A stretch of 64,000 bases of DNA from Paucisalibacillus globulus DSM 18846 (GCF_000482485.1 NZ_KI519437.1:124001-188000); one strand, 5' to 3'; positions 8,364 to 18,419 are shown, numbered from the stretch's first letter. Program-made: numbers and translations. Notes: a model not told the origin generated them from the sequence alone.

Positions 8364-11180
8364 CTATCTATTGTGACTCAGTACACTCTTATCTTTATTT
8401 ATTTGGCCGTTAATTATCAAAAGCGACACTATTTGTTGATCAAATTCATCTATAACTTCAACCGCTACATCGTTAGCATGCCCTACCCAATTTTCCTTAA
8501 ATAAATTTGCCTCACTGAAATTCTGTGCTCCAACAATTTTGTACCAAGATTTTGTTAAAGAGTGATACGTGTAACTCTGACTTTTTAATAAATCCTTAAT
8601 AGCAATTGTTCCATATGTACCTTTTTTGTTTGAAACAATTATTCTGTAGCTTGATCCTTCTTTAAGTGGATAACTTAATGTATTTATATCTAAGTAACTC
8701 TGAATCTTGCTGTCACTTAAACTATTTAGGAAAGGAGATCTATTTAATGAATCCGTAATTATTATCAATTTATTTTTGGCTCTTGTAAGACCTACATAAA
8801 ATAGCCTTTTTTCCTCATCGTAAACTCTGTCTATAGTGTGGCCAAGTATTTTATAAAAAACATTTCTAGGATGAATTAGAGGGAAGCTTCTTGAAACTGC
8901 ATCCATCAAGATTATTACTTCATCTTCTCTTCCTTTAAACGAATGTACAGTGTCGACTGTTTTGATTAAATCTCTTTGTTCGACTGGGAATTCATTCCTA
9001 ATAGTATTAATTAATTTCTCTCGAAAGTCACCTTTACCACCATTATGGATATTGTAAAAAGGGATACTACTTTTCCTTCTACTTAGTAAAGTAACACTTT
9101 GCCCCATATCTAATTGGCTCTTTACGAGTCTAATTAACGCAGGAGTGATCTTATCCCCTTTATATATTTGTTTTTCATGATCAGAAGGATTGAATAAATC
9201 TATATTTACTACATTTACGGTACCCTCTTCTTCTTTACTTGAATCTGAGGGTTTACCTTCATTCATCATTAATTGGTTGCCTGCCTGAACTATCTTTTTT
9301 GCCGAGCGATAGTTGGTAGATATATTCATTTTTATAGCACCATTAACATCTTCTTTAAAGTTATAAAAATATTTAAGGTCAGATCCAGCAAACCCATTAA
9401 TAGCTTGCCAATCATCTCCAACACAAAATAATTTCACTTCATTATTTATTATTCGTATTGAGGAGATTAGTTCATTGAATAACAGAGAGAAATCTTGGAA
9501 TTCATCTATAAATAAATATTTGATTTGATTTAAATTTCCTGAACCTTTTTTTCTTGTCCAATTAGTATGACCTTGCTTAACAAAATCAATTGCTCGATAT
9601 AACAATCCATCAAAATCTTCCTCTTTATTAGCTGACAATTGATCTAGGTAATCTGAGTATATTTTCCAAATAACTCTTAAGAAATGTAATTCTAAATCAG
9701 TTAATTCGTTTTTACGCTCTACTACTAACTTTTTTATATCATTAGGATCTAACTTAAGTTTTCTAGACCTTTCAATAAAAGTTTTACAAACAATGCTAAA
9801 TTCATCGACAGATCTGTTTTTTATTCTATGCCAAATTTCATCATCTGATAATTTTCTCATACTAGGAAAATAAGTCTCTAAAATCTTTCCAACCTTATTA
9901 GAAATTCCAATAGTAGAAAGGACATCATCAGGCCACATACTAATAAAATCATAATCTGCCCTTCGACTCCAATATAGAATCTTTTGCATTGATTCTTTGT
10001 CGTAATCTGGATCTCCGCTCATACCAAAAAATTCTATTACAATGCCTTTAGACCCTTCAGATTCTTTTAAAATGGTGAAGTCAGGTTTATAGTTGATACC
10101 ATCCCACCGAAAATTCCATTCGTAATAGAAAGGTACATCATGTTCAAAGAGAAAATCAGCTATTCTTTTTTCTCCCATTGATTTGTAATACTTCCCGTCT
10201 AATCCTATGTATGGTAATGACCTACGATACTTTAGCATTTCATCTTTACTAAGATTATATCCCAGGCTAATAAAACGATCCCAATCTTCACGAAAATATT
10301 TCATCATTACATTTTTTATCCTGTTAGAATAATTATGGTCATCTAAATTTGAATTAATCACATTTTGAACAGATGAGCTTTTCTCTAATTTATCAAGTTC
10401 ATCATAAACCATATTCTCTTCTGGATGAACAATACCATATGCTAGTGCATGATAAGTCATCGCTTGAGGAATATCCTCTTTTAATACTTTTTTCAACCTA
10501 TTAGTAACTTCCATTGCTGCTTTTTTGTTAAAAGCTAATATTAATATTTCAGAAGGATGAACATGGCAGTGCTTAATTAAAAATATGGATCGATTAATAA
10601 TTGTTCTTGTTTTACCACTCCCTGCTCTTGCTACTACCTGGACATTATCCCAAACGTTGGCTATCGTTTTTGCTTGTTCATAATCTGGTTGCTCCAAACT
10701 CTGGTAACGAAACCAATCCAAAACAAAATGGGTTGTAAGATCTTTGAATTCATCTTCAGAAATCCATTCCCTCATATTGTTATTCCAATAATCTCTCGCG
10801 ACATTGTAATTTTCACTTAGAACCTTATATAGATCATGTCTTTTAAGTTTTATTTGTCTTTCTAGGGCTAGCTGTTTCTCTTTTTTTTCTTTCTCAATCA
10901 TTTGTTTCTTCATTGTTTCTTTGTCATTTATTTCCCTTTGGTGAATTTTGCCCCACTTATATATAAACTCTTTCAGTTCATTAATTTCCATAGATTTGTG
11001 ATTTTTATCGAATAGTGACTCTTCATAATCATTATTAAGTATTATATTAGCGCTAATCCCTGGAAAATTTAATTGTAGACCACAGCCAACACATCTATAC
11101 AATATACTATGTTTAGTATTATCTGACTTAAAATATTTCGAGTCGCAATTCTGACACTCTAAATTTATTACTTTAGTCAT
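8364..11180 (-). CDS. UvrD-like SF1 helicase with zinc ribbon and inserted nuclease domain
   Basis: 938 aa. The N-terminus has a zinc ribbon (C9-x2-C12 and C30-x2-C33) and a charged coiled coil at about 85-115. The SF1A helicase core has Walker A ARAGSGKT at 184-191, DEFQD at 559-563, motif III VGDDWQAINGF at about 587-597, and the late motifs VHSFKGRED and YVGLTRAKN. Between helicase lobes, about 325-420, lies a PD-(D/E)XK-like domain with E337, PDF at 366-368 and VIEFFG at about 381-386; the usual ExK is ExF, as I recall for some HelD-related proteins. It should unwind and perhaps cut DNA. Its ATG overlaps the stop of the upstream DUF262 gene (TAATG), so the two proteins are probably made together. 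Confidence 0.82.
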   Translation of the reverse strand: MTKVINLECQNCDSKYFKSDNTKHSILYRCVGCGLQLNFPGISANIILNNDYEESLFDKNHKSMEINELKEFIYKWGKIHQREINDKETMKKQMIEKEKKEKQLALERQIKLKRHDLYKVLSENYNVARDYWNNNMREWISEDEFKDLTTHFVLDWFRYQSLEQPDYEQAKTIANVWDNVQVVARAGSGKTRTIINRSIFLIKHCHVHPSEILILAFNKKAAMEVTNRLKKVLKEDIPQAMTYHALAYGIVHPEENMVYDELDKLEKSSSVQNVINSNLDDHNYSNRIKNVMMKYFREDWDRFISLGYNLSKDEMLKYRRSLPYIGLDGKYYKSMGEKRIADFLFEHDVPFYYEWNFRWDGINYKPDFTILKESEGSKGIVIEFFGMSGDPDYDKESMQKILYWSRRADYDFISMWPDDVLSTIGISNKVGKILETYFPSMRKLSDDEIWHRIKNRSVDEFSIVCKTFIERSRKLKLDPNDIKKLVVERKNELTDLELHFLRVIWKIYSDYLDQLSANKEEDFDGLLYRAIDFVKQGHTNWTRKKGSGNLNQIKYLFIDEFQDFSLLFNELISSIRIINNEVKLFCVGDDWQAINGFAGSDLKYFYNFKEDVNGAIKMNISTNYRSAKKIVQAGNQLMMNEGKPSDSSKEEEGTVNVVNIDLFNPSDHEKQIYKGDKITPALIRLVKSQLDMGQSVTLLSRRKSSIPFYNIHNGGKGDFREKLINTIRNEFPVEQRDLIKTVDTVHSFKGREDEVIILMDAVSRSFPLIHPRNVFYKILGHTIDRVYDEEKRLFYVGLTRAKNKLIIITDSLNRSPFLNSLSDSKIQSYLDINTLSYPLKEGSSYRIIVSNKKGTYGTIAIKDLLKSQSYTYHSLTKSWYKIVGAQNFSEANLFKENWVGHANDVAVEVIDEFDQQIVSLLIINGQINKDKSVLSHNR

Positions 11181-12976
11181 TATTTCACATCAGCCCCTGG
11201 AAACCGCCAAATTTGAACAGCTTTTTCTCCTAATTCTTCGCAACGTTCTAAAACCTGTTCAAACTTAAACTCATCATAATCTGCAATTTCCTTTGTAATT
11301 TGTATGTTTGACTTCTTATATTCCTCAACTTTTGCCTTAAAAGGATTATTGGATGCACTTATATTTAGTGATTGCGCTAAGAGAGTTAAATTACCGATTT
11401 TATTCACATGTTCTTTATGTAGTTCAATAGCATTTCCCCCTAAGTAGCTCTCCCAATTTCCAAACTCGTGTTTAGATTTCTTAGTTAGTATTTTTTGAGG
11501 AATAATATGTTCTAAATGTAAATCAACACCTGAGTTTAAAATGTATTCACCATGATCATTAATTAAATCATACTCTATCTTCTCTAAAACATATTTCGCT
11601 CTTCCTTCATTATTTTTAAAGTTATGCATTGAAAATTTTTCTTTAAATTCATTATCGCTAGGTAAGTGCTTTAATAGTTTCTTTTCAACCTGATAAATGG
11701 CAAGATTATCTTCTATATTTACTAAACTCGCAAAGATAGTATCCAGTTCAGCAGTTCTATACTCACAGACATGTCTTCTCAACATAAAGGTTTCTATTAA
11801 TTTTAGAATATGAACTTTATCTTTTTCTTTAATGTTCCTTTGAAACAAATCTAGTAGAAATATATTACTCGGAAACGATTTAATCATAGTTAAATTTCTA
11901 AGGTGTCTATTAAATACTTTACTTTCAAAAGATTGATTTCTAATTTGTTTATAAATATTAGAAGCGTTACGAAGTCTTTTTGCAAATTCAGTAATTGAAA
12001 TTTTATGGGTATAGTTAACCATAATTTCTTCTTGAACTTCTGTAACAAGATCTTCATCTGAAACATCATCGTCTGTTTCATCAGTAAGATCCTCATATAC
12101 GATAAATTCATTTAAGTTTTCCGCTTCTTTTACAGTGTTGAAATAAAGATTCTTAAACTCTACAACTATATTACTCGCAGTAATCTTTTTCTTTAATAAG
12201 TACGATAGATACTGCCTAAAGAAATCGTCTGTTTTAATTCCATCTAAGTTGATTATTACTTCTGTCCAATATCTTTTGACTTCTTCTAGAGTGTTTTCTT
12301 CTATTAAAGAAGCGTGTCCCAATAAGAAATTCTTTATGATATCCGTAGGACTTAATTTGAGACCACGATTATTAATCGTTTCAAATAATTTATATGCATC
12401 TTTAGCATCAGCTACATCTAATCGAATAACAAAAGTATTATTGGTTAGCTTATGAACAAATTCATACAAATCTGTTTCGCTAAGTTTTCCTAATTCCCCA
12501 GAATAATAATCGTAAGCAGCTATAAAACGTTCATTCTTAGAGGATTCTACATCGTTTCTCGTCATGAACCTCACGTAATCTGGGTCATCCAAATCTCCTA
12601 ATATCAATTTTCGTTTTGGAACTCTATCAAATCCTTTACACGAAAGCATCGCTTCTTGTTCTTTATGTGAATCTTCAATTCCTAACTCTTTAAATCTATC
12701 TGCTAGGGCTTTTATTAGAATGGTTAATGTAGTTGTTCTCTGCTGCCCATCCACCATTTCTAATTTATTTATTCCTACAGTATGATCAGATGTTAAACAT
12801 AAGATATTACCTAGTAAGTGGGTGTCATTCTGATTCAGAAGCTTAATATCATTAAATAAATCTGACCACTGCCTTTCTCCCCAAGAATACCTACGTTGAT
12901 AAGCAGGTATAATAAACTGTTCACTATTACTGCTAAATAGTTGATTAATCGTTAATGTGGTAGGGGTGATTTTCAT
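11180..12976 (-). CDS. DUF262/DUF1524 protein (GmrSD/BrxU-like type IV restriction family)
   Basis: 598 aa. The N-terminal DUF262 domain shows PAYQRRYSW at 24-32 and the nucleotidase motif DGQQR at 76-80; the C-terminal DUF1524 domain shows the HNH-type site HLEHIIPQ at 487-494 with KIGNLTLL at about 526-533 and a conserved Asn after it. This is the fused GmrSD layout; relatives cleave modified phage DNA in a nucleotide-dependent way, and BrxU is a relative carried beside BREX genes in enterobacteria. The acidic stretch around 295-318 looks like a linker. A helicase-nuclease gene overlaps it by one base downstream, which is not the usual stand-alone arrangement, so the pair may form one system. 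Confidence 0.85.
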   Translation of the reverse strand: MKITPTTLTINQLFSSNSEQFIIPAYQRRYSWGERQWSDLFNDIKLLNQNDTHLLGNILCLTSDHTVGINKLEMVDGQQRTTTLTILIKALADRFKELGIEDSHKEQEAMLSCKGFDRVPKRKLILGDLDDPDYVRFMTRNDVESSKNERFIAAYDYYSGELGKLSETDLYEFVHKLTNNTFVIRLDVADAKDAYKLFETINNRGLKLSPTDIIKNFLLGHASLIEENTLEEVKRYWTEVIINLDGIKTDDFFRQYLSYLLKKKITASNIVVEFKNLYFNTVKEAENLNEFIVYEDLTDETDDDVSDEDLVTEVQEEIMVNYTHKISITEFAKRLRNASNIYKQIRNQSFESKVFNRHLRNLTMIKSFPSNIFLLDLFQRNIKEKDKVHILKLIETFMLRRHVCEYRTAELDTIFASLVNIEDNLAIYQVEKKLLKHLPSDNEFKEKFSMHNFKNNEGRAKYVLEKIEYDLINDHGEYILNSGVDLHLEHIIPQKILTKKSKHEFGNWESYLGGNAIELHKEHVNKIGNLTLLAQSLNISASNNPFKAKVEEYKKSNIQITKEIADYDEFKFEQVLERCEELGEKAVQIWRFPGADVK

Positions 12977-13195
12977 ATTAACTATCCTTTCTAGATAGAA
13001 ATCTCTGGCTTTTTTGTCGAATTTGTTTATGAGACTAACTCATGTTTTTAATTCACTTGTATTGCTTATTACTGATAGTAGCTTTTATTATTCTACAACC
13101 ATCCTGTGATGATTTATAGATTTTATAAACTGTCAAAAAAATTTAGTTTAGCCTAAATAATACATTCGACATAAATAATTAAATTCCTCTATGAA

Positions 13196-13230
13196 CAAAG
13201 AGTCCTGATACTTTAATTCAGGACTCTTTG
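13196..13230. terminator. Hairpin terminator after the giant helicase gene
   Basis: CAAAGAGTCCTGA and TCAGGACTCTTTG form a 13-bp perfect stem with a 9-base loop, 15 bp beyond the stop codon of the minus-strand gene. The following T run is weak, so it may act as a bidirectional stop or as an mRNA 3' stabiliser. Confidence 0.65.
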
Positions 13231-13245
13231 CATAGGTTACTCACC

Positions 13246-16200
13246 TTACTTCATATACCAACCAGGCTGATTTTTTGTCGAGCGACTACCTTTTGAAGTG
13301 AATTGAAAATAAATATCCTTTGTTGCAAGTTCTTTAAATATGGGTTTTAACTCATTTCCACCAACTACCCATAGACTTCCACCTTTATCTCGCTTATCAA
13401 TAAAATCTAATCCTTTAGAGACCAAGTAGTTAGTTAACCAAGAATTATCAACATGATTATCTATACCCTCTTTATCAAATAAACTCATTTGTTGAATATC
13501 AACTTTGTCATCTTCAAATAAACTTTGTTGTATTTCAAAGTTTAAATTACCTTTATTAGATTTTTGTACCTTATTAGTCCCTTCATTAGATACCTTCTGA
13601 TTGGCAATATTCATATTTTTGTCTTCTATATAGTCATTTGAGCCAATCTCAGAAACATTTGGCTCAATTCCCATTTCATTTAATCTCAGCCAGAGACTTT
13701 CCATTGCTTTCTTTCTGTTAAAGTAAAACTCTCTACCTCGAATACGCCAAAACTTCCAACCGGCTCGTTCTAATGACTCTTGACGTTGCATATCTTCCTC
13801 AAACTTTTCAGGCCCGTGCCATCTCTCGCCATCACATTCAACTGCAAGTCTATCCCGAATGCCCTCAACGACAAAATCAATACGATATCCACCAACCTTA
13901 ACTTGTGGGGTTACTTTATAACCTTTGGCTAATATCATTTTTAATACATCTATTTCAAAAGGTGAATCACATAACTGTTCTAAATCTTCAAGTTCCTCAT
14001 TTACTCTAGTAGGATTTTTACAATAACTTAATAATGAGTATCTATAGTCATTATTGTTTAATTCACTTGTATCAATTGAATGGTATAATCGCATTTGGTT
14101 CCTGGCACGGCTTGCTGCAACGTTATAGCGCTGTTTTTCACTAGGCATTGTAAGTGACCTGAATCTCCTATTTGAGGCAACAACCATAGAAAGAAATACG
14201 ATATCACGTTCATCCCCTTGTAAATCATATGGGTTTCCACATATAATTTTTCGTGCGACGTATTCTGCATCTCCTATTTTATCCCTTATTAAAATTTCAA
14301 GGAGTTTGTGCTGTTTATTTCCTTGTAACGTTATGACTCCAATTGTTTGGTCTTTATACTTTGGATTATGCACTACCTTATATATGTCCTCCGCTATTGC
14401 TTCAGCTTCTGGCCTATTAATATCTTTATCTTTCTCATCATTGTAGCCTTCCTCCACCTTTATAGCCATTACTGGTGGATCAATCTTCTCCTCTTCTAAT
14501 GGTAATCTTAATGGTATCATTTCTCCACCGTAGCTAAGGTCATTTGAAAATTGAATAATCTCAGGCACACACCTAAAATGTTCTCTTAACATTAATTTTC
14601 CTGCTTTAGGGAATGTTTGCTCGGCTATTTCATATAATGAAATATTACCATCAAATAAATCAGAATTTGGAATGTCAGGTAAGTAGCGGTTAACTAATTC
14701 ATTCACATCATCTTGTTTAACCCCAATTGCCTGTGGGCTTATTTGTTCATCATCACCTACAACAATCATCTTTTTTCCTCTTAATAGTACATTTGCTGAA
14801 AAAATGTCGCACTGACTACTTTCATCAAAAATAACAACATCAAACTTATCATTCGTTATTGGGAAGTTTTCAAGGACTTGTGTTGTTGGCATAATCCAAA
14901 CCGGAATAGCACTTTGAGCATCTTTCATAGCTTCTCTTGCACTGTACAAATAACGTCTATTCTTACCTGTCCCTTTTCCATACCTTTTTATATAAGACTT
15001 CCATGAAGACAGTGCTCTTTTTTCCTTTTCAGTAATTCTCTCAATTTGGCTTTTCCATGAGGCATCTCTTACAATGCTTTGAATCAATTTCCTTTGATAA
15101 CCCTTTTCTTTTTCAATTAAACTTCTTAATTTAGTTGCATTAATATCTTTAGTCTGATCAAGCCAAGTTCTTAATTTTTTTAGTTCAAATGATTCTAAGT
15201 AATTATTTGGATACTCCCAAATTTCTCCAACGGACATTTCAATAGATTTTTTAGTTAATGGTAAACTATTATCTAACTTGAATAACAGTTCGTAGAATTT
15301 ATTAACAGCTTTCTTTGTCTCATACAGTTCTACTAATTGATATAACAAGTTGTCCCATTTATTAATATCGCGATTTTCAAATGCTTCAATCATTTCATAT
15401 ATAATTGAGTGGTTATTTTCTTTTTCACCAAATGACTTTAAGTTAGTTAATTCCTTTTGATAAATTTCAAGCCACTTTTTATATTCTAAATAAATTTTAG
15501 CTTGCTTTATATTTCCTAATAGAGTGTTTACATCCCCAACCGAATATAAATCAACATTATCCACCGTAAGCTTGTCTTCTATGGCATTCACTATCTCGAA
15601 TACCTTTATTACAGTTTGTAACTCTATTAATTGCTCTTCTAGTAGGTGTGGAAAGCGCGCCTCGTCCTGTTTAATATTAGGGTGTTTAATTTCTTGCATA
15701 TTTCCGTTGAAAATTCTGGCTGTTTCTGCCTTTAATTCTTGGTACTTAATATAATCATCTATCGGCCCAAGATCTTCAAGATTACTAATTGGTTTACCAT
15801 TTAAAATCGGTTCCTCAAATAAATATTTTGCTTGTTTACCTTTAAAAAGGAAGAAGGTCAGATTCGGTTTTTTTCCACTTTCGAATCGTTCTTTAGCAAC
15901 TCTTATATCTTCTTTAATTTCTCCAATATCTTTATTAGGTAAATTAACAGTATGTGTCACCAATCTATTGTAGTAATGAAACAATTGCTTACAGCTATCC
16001 TGTATCTCATCTACTAAATTCCTCCAACGCTCTTCCCTTATACCTCCGGCCTTCAAATCATTTATGACTGATTTATATCCACCTTCTTGTATAATGTGCT
16101 TAAAGTCTAATATGACATTTAGATTGTGGATAATTTCATCTAAAGAAGGTATATCACTTGGTAATTGATAAGATTCTAATTGCTTAAATCCCTCATCCTT

Positions 16201-17967
16201 ACCTTTGGCCAATTTTTCTCCATCATGAACAAGATCCCTAAAAGCCTTTTCATTTCTTATATCTGAATCAATTCTTGGAAGCAATGTCGAATAAAGTTTT
16301 AAATCCTCGGAATTCAACGAGTCCCTAAAATTCCAAAGTTCCTTAAACTCTACTTCATTAATAGGGAACTCAGTTTCCATATCTAATTCGTCCAAAATCC
16401 ATTCATAATTTACACCTGATTCAGATAGCTGTTTAGCAACATCGTATCTAAACAGTTCTTCATCTTTATACTTGAGGACAGATCCTTCCTTTTCCATATA
16501 ATTCTTCAATTGATTAAGAAGTTTGGATTCCTTTCTCTTACTTTCATCAAGTTCTCTAAGATTTAAATCGACATTTTTACTTAATTTATTTGTGTCTAAT
16601 TCTCCTAACTTTTCACTAATTGTATTAATAGACTTTTCAATTTCCTGTAACGAATCTCTTCCACCACCTAATACCGGAACACATAGGTCTTGGATGTCCT
16701 TTGGAATTTTACTTTTCAAAACACGTAAGGGATTTTCTTTTTGACTAGTAATTAATACCCTTTTGCCTTCTGCCAAAAAATGAGATACTAAGTTTGCAAT
16801 TGTATGTGTTTTACCTGTTCCTGGTGGCCCTTGTACAGTAACTCCGTAATTTCTTTCAATTCTTTTGACTATTTCTTTTTGCTGTTCATTAGATTCTAGT
16901 GGGAAAAACAATTCATTTCTAGTCAACTTATTGATGTGGTCACTATCTAATTCTGTTTCACCAGTGTGATTAAACTCTACTTCATCACCAAGGATTGATT
17001 TCACTGCATCGTTAATTTCAATACTACCTGAGTCAATTTGTTCAATTATATTTTCAAGATCGTCACGTAATACACGAGTATTTTTAACCCTAAAGATAAA
17101 AATACTTTCATCATAAATAATAGGGGTTTTGCGAATTTCAAAATGTTCATTTGGCCCCTTATATTCACCATCTGCATCGATTGTATTAATTAATTGGGTT
17201 AACAAATCAGATAAATCATCTTTTATATCGAATGTTTTTAAACTATTTAGTATCGCATCGGCTCTCTTTTTATTTGGCAAACTCACCCCTGAGAGCATTT
17301 CCCGTTCTACGTTATTAATTTCATCTATTCTACTTGCTGTAATAACACCCTTCTCGGCATCCAAGTTCAACTCCAACTTTTGTGTTAAAAGAGGGGAACG
17401 AATTAACCCGATCTTACTATCAGGATGATTCCAGATTAAAACACCTCTTCCAAACACTAGTTCTAGTGACTCTCCTTCTCGGTCAAAGCGGGAGACTAAA
17501 TCAAAGAATTCATTATATAATCTTGAAAGTTTCTTTTTTTCTTTTAGATTTTCCGCCCACTTAGTCCATTCACTTATAAAACCTTTATATAACTTTGTTC
17601 TCTCTAGATCATCTTCAAATGCTTCAAAGCTTTCTTCACCATGTTCATTTATATATCTTTTTTGAGCTGCATGGCTTGGAGAAGTATTTTCATTATTTAT
17701 GTTAAAATCCAGCCATTCTTTTATGGCTTTAGTAGGGTATGGAGGTACTTCCTCTTCCCTTTTAATTTGTGGCTTATGTATTTCTAAAAATGTATCAATA
17801 TCATCACAATCTTCATCAACATAGCAACCCTCGATTTCCTTTAATTCATTTGGGTTCCAATATTTTTCATACCCTCTGTAATCTCTAATAACTTTACCGG
17901 TTAATTTCGTTAATTCTAATAAATACTCAAAAAACCTTTTTTCCTTAGATATGCTATTTATTTGCAC
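13246..17967 (-). CDS. Giant SF1 (Upf1-like) helicase with C-terminal Vsr-like nuclease
   Basis: 1573 aa with a GTG start preceded by GAGGTGA. A long N-terminal region (1-360) is of unknown fold. Walker A GPPGTGKT lies at 380-387; a roughly 600-residue coiled-coil-rich insertion separates it from the DESSQ box near 1047 and VVGDDEQISPQ. The second lobe (LREHFRCVPEI, LQGDERDIVFLS, NVAASRARN) is Upf1/AAA_12-like. A nuclease domain follows at about 1335-1430: SPFEID, IDFVVEG, LAVECDGERWH, WRIRGREF, as in Vsr/DUF559-type enzymes. The last 100 residues look like a separate DNA-binding or partner domain. Fused SF1 helicase-nucleases occur in anti-phage systems (Mokosh type II joins one to a phospholipase D-type nuclease); this version differs. 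The 99-aa repeat protein lies upstream on the same strand. Confidence 0.85.
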   Translation of the reverse strand: MQINSISKEKRFFEYLLELTKLTGKVIRDYRGYEKYWNPNELKEIEGCYVDEDCDDIDTFLEIHKPQIKREEEVPPYPTKAIKEWLDFNINNENTSPSHAAQKRYINEHGEESFEAFEDDLERTKLYKGFISEWTKWAENLKEKKKLSRLYNEFFDLVSRFDREGESLELVFGRGVLIWNHPDSKIGLIRSPLLTQKLELNLDAEKGVITASRIDEINNVEREMLSGVSLPNKKRADAILNSLKTFDIKDDLSDLLTQLINTIDADGEYKGPNEHFEIRKTPIIYDESIFIFRVKNTRVLRDDLENIIEQIDSGSIEINDAVKSILGDEVEFNHTGETELDSDHINKLTRNELFFPLESNEQQKEIVKRIERNYGVTVQGPPGTGKTHTIANLVSHFLAEGKRVLITSQKENPLRVLKSKIPKDIQDLCVPVLGGGRDSLQEIEKSINTISEKLGELDTNKLSKNVDLNLRELDESKRKESKLLNQLKNYMEKEGSVLKYKDEELFRYDVAKQLSESGVNYEWILDELDMETEFPINEVEFKELWNFRDSLNSEDLKLYSTLLPRIDSDIRNEKAFRDLVHDGEKLAKGKDEGFKQLESYQLPSDIPSLDEIIHNLNVILDFKHIIQEGGYKSVINDLKAGGIREERWRNLVDEIQDSCKQLFHYYNRLVTHTVNLPNKDIGEIKEDIRVAKERFESGKKPNLTFFLFKGKQAKYLFEEPILNGKPISNLEDLGPIDDYIKYQELKAETARIFNGNMQEIKHPNIKQDEARFPHLLEEQLIELQTVIKVFEIVNAIEDKLTVDNVDLYSVGDVNTLLGNIKQAKIYLEYKKWLEIYQKELTNLKSFGEKENNHSIIYEMIEAFENRDINKWDNLLYQLVELYETKKAVNKFYELLFKLDNSLPLTKKSIEMSVGEIWEYPNNYLESFELKKLRTWLDQTKDINATKLRSLIEKEKGYQRKLIQSIVRDASWKSQIERITEKEKRALSSWKSYIKRYGKGTGKNRRYLYSAREAMKDAQSAIPVWIMPTTQVLENFPITNDKFDVVIFDESSQCDIFSANVLLRGKKMIVVGDDEQISPQAIGVKQDDVNELVNRYLPDIPNSDLFDGNISLYEIAEQTFPKAGKLMLREHFRCVPEIIQFSNDLSYGGEMIPLRLPLEEEKIDPPVMAIKVEEGYNDEKDKDINRPEAEAIAEDIYKVVHNPKYKDQTIGVITLQGNKQHKLLEILIRDKIGDAEYVARKIICGNPYDLQGDERDIVFLSMVVASNRRFRSLTMPSEKQRYNVAASRARNQMRLYHSIDTSELNNNDYRYSLLSYCKNPTRVNEELEDLEQLCDSPFEIDVLKMILAKGYKVTPQVKVGGYRIDFVVEGIRDRLAVECDGERWHGPEKFEEDMQRQESLERAGWKFWRIRGREFYFNRKKAMESLWLRLNEMGIEPNVSEIGSNDYIEDKNMNIANQKVSNEGTNKVQKSNKGNLNFEIQQSLFEDDKVDIQQMSLFDKEGIDNHVDNSWLTNYLVSKGLDFIDKRDKGGSLWVVGGNELKPIFKELATKDIYFQFTSKGSRSTKNQPGWYMK

Positions 17968-18119
17968 AAAATCACCTCTTTTAACTCGCTGTACTTCCCA
18001 TTTTCATTAATAAACTTTTTAGGGTGTATTTATGCGAGTTTCGATAGATTAGAAATAATCGTGATTGCCCCCAATTATTATAATTGACCAAAACTAATAT
18101 CAATCACTATATTTCTTAT

Positions 18120-18419
18120 TTAATCCATTAAGTCTATTTTAAACGATATATTATCTACTTTTTCACCAATGTCACTTATTGAATCATAGACGCCATTTCC
18201 TTGTATCTTTTCCAATTTTTCGTAAACATCACTAATGCTATTCCAGGTACCTTCTCCTTTTAGCTCGTCGATTTTATTATTTAGATCCGCAATTGAGTTG
18301 TATAATCCTTCACCTTTGATTTCATCCAGTGAAATATTCATTTGTGCCACATTATTATTCATTTCTCTCATTTCATCCCTAATTTCTTTTAGTACCTCAA
18401 GTAACTCTTCCATTTTCAA
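18120..18419 (-). CDS. Small protein with three 19-residue repeats
   Basis: 99 aa. Residues 1-34 are a heptad-rich helix. Residues 35-53, 54-72 and 73-91 are three tandem repeats of exactly 19 residues, each built as K/Q-G-E/N-G-x-Y/W-N/D-S-I-A/S-D followed by an amphipathic helix. The TTG at 18419 has GGAG five bases upstream; the ATG two codons later is the alternative. I do not recognise the family. It lies about 150 bp before the giant helicase gene on the same strand and probably shares its transcript; a coiled-coil, oligomerising partner or sensor subunit is a reasonable guess, not more. Confidence 0.65.
   Translation of the reverse strand: MKMEELLEVLKEIRDEMREMNNNVAQMNISLDEIKGEGLYNSIADLNNKIDELKGEGTWNSISDVYEKLEKIQGNGVYDSISDIGEKVDNISFKIDLMD

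Noticed and set aside
8565-8580. AGTGATACGTG as a further copy of the attachment core
   Set aside because: Only the GATACG part matches, and it lies inside the helicase coding sequence.
13246-17967. Antisense frames of up to 99 codons inside the giant helicase gene
   Set aside because: They are shadows of an AT-rich coding region; none has a convincing start site or a family resemblance.
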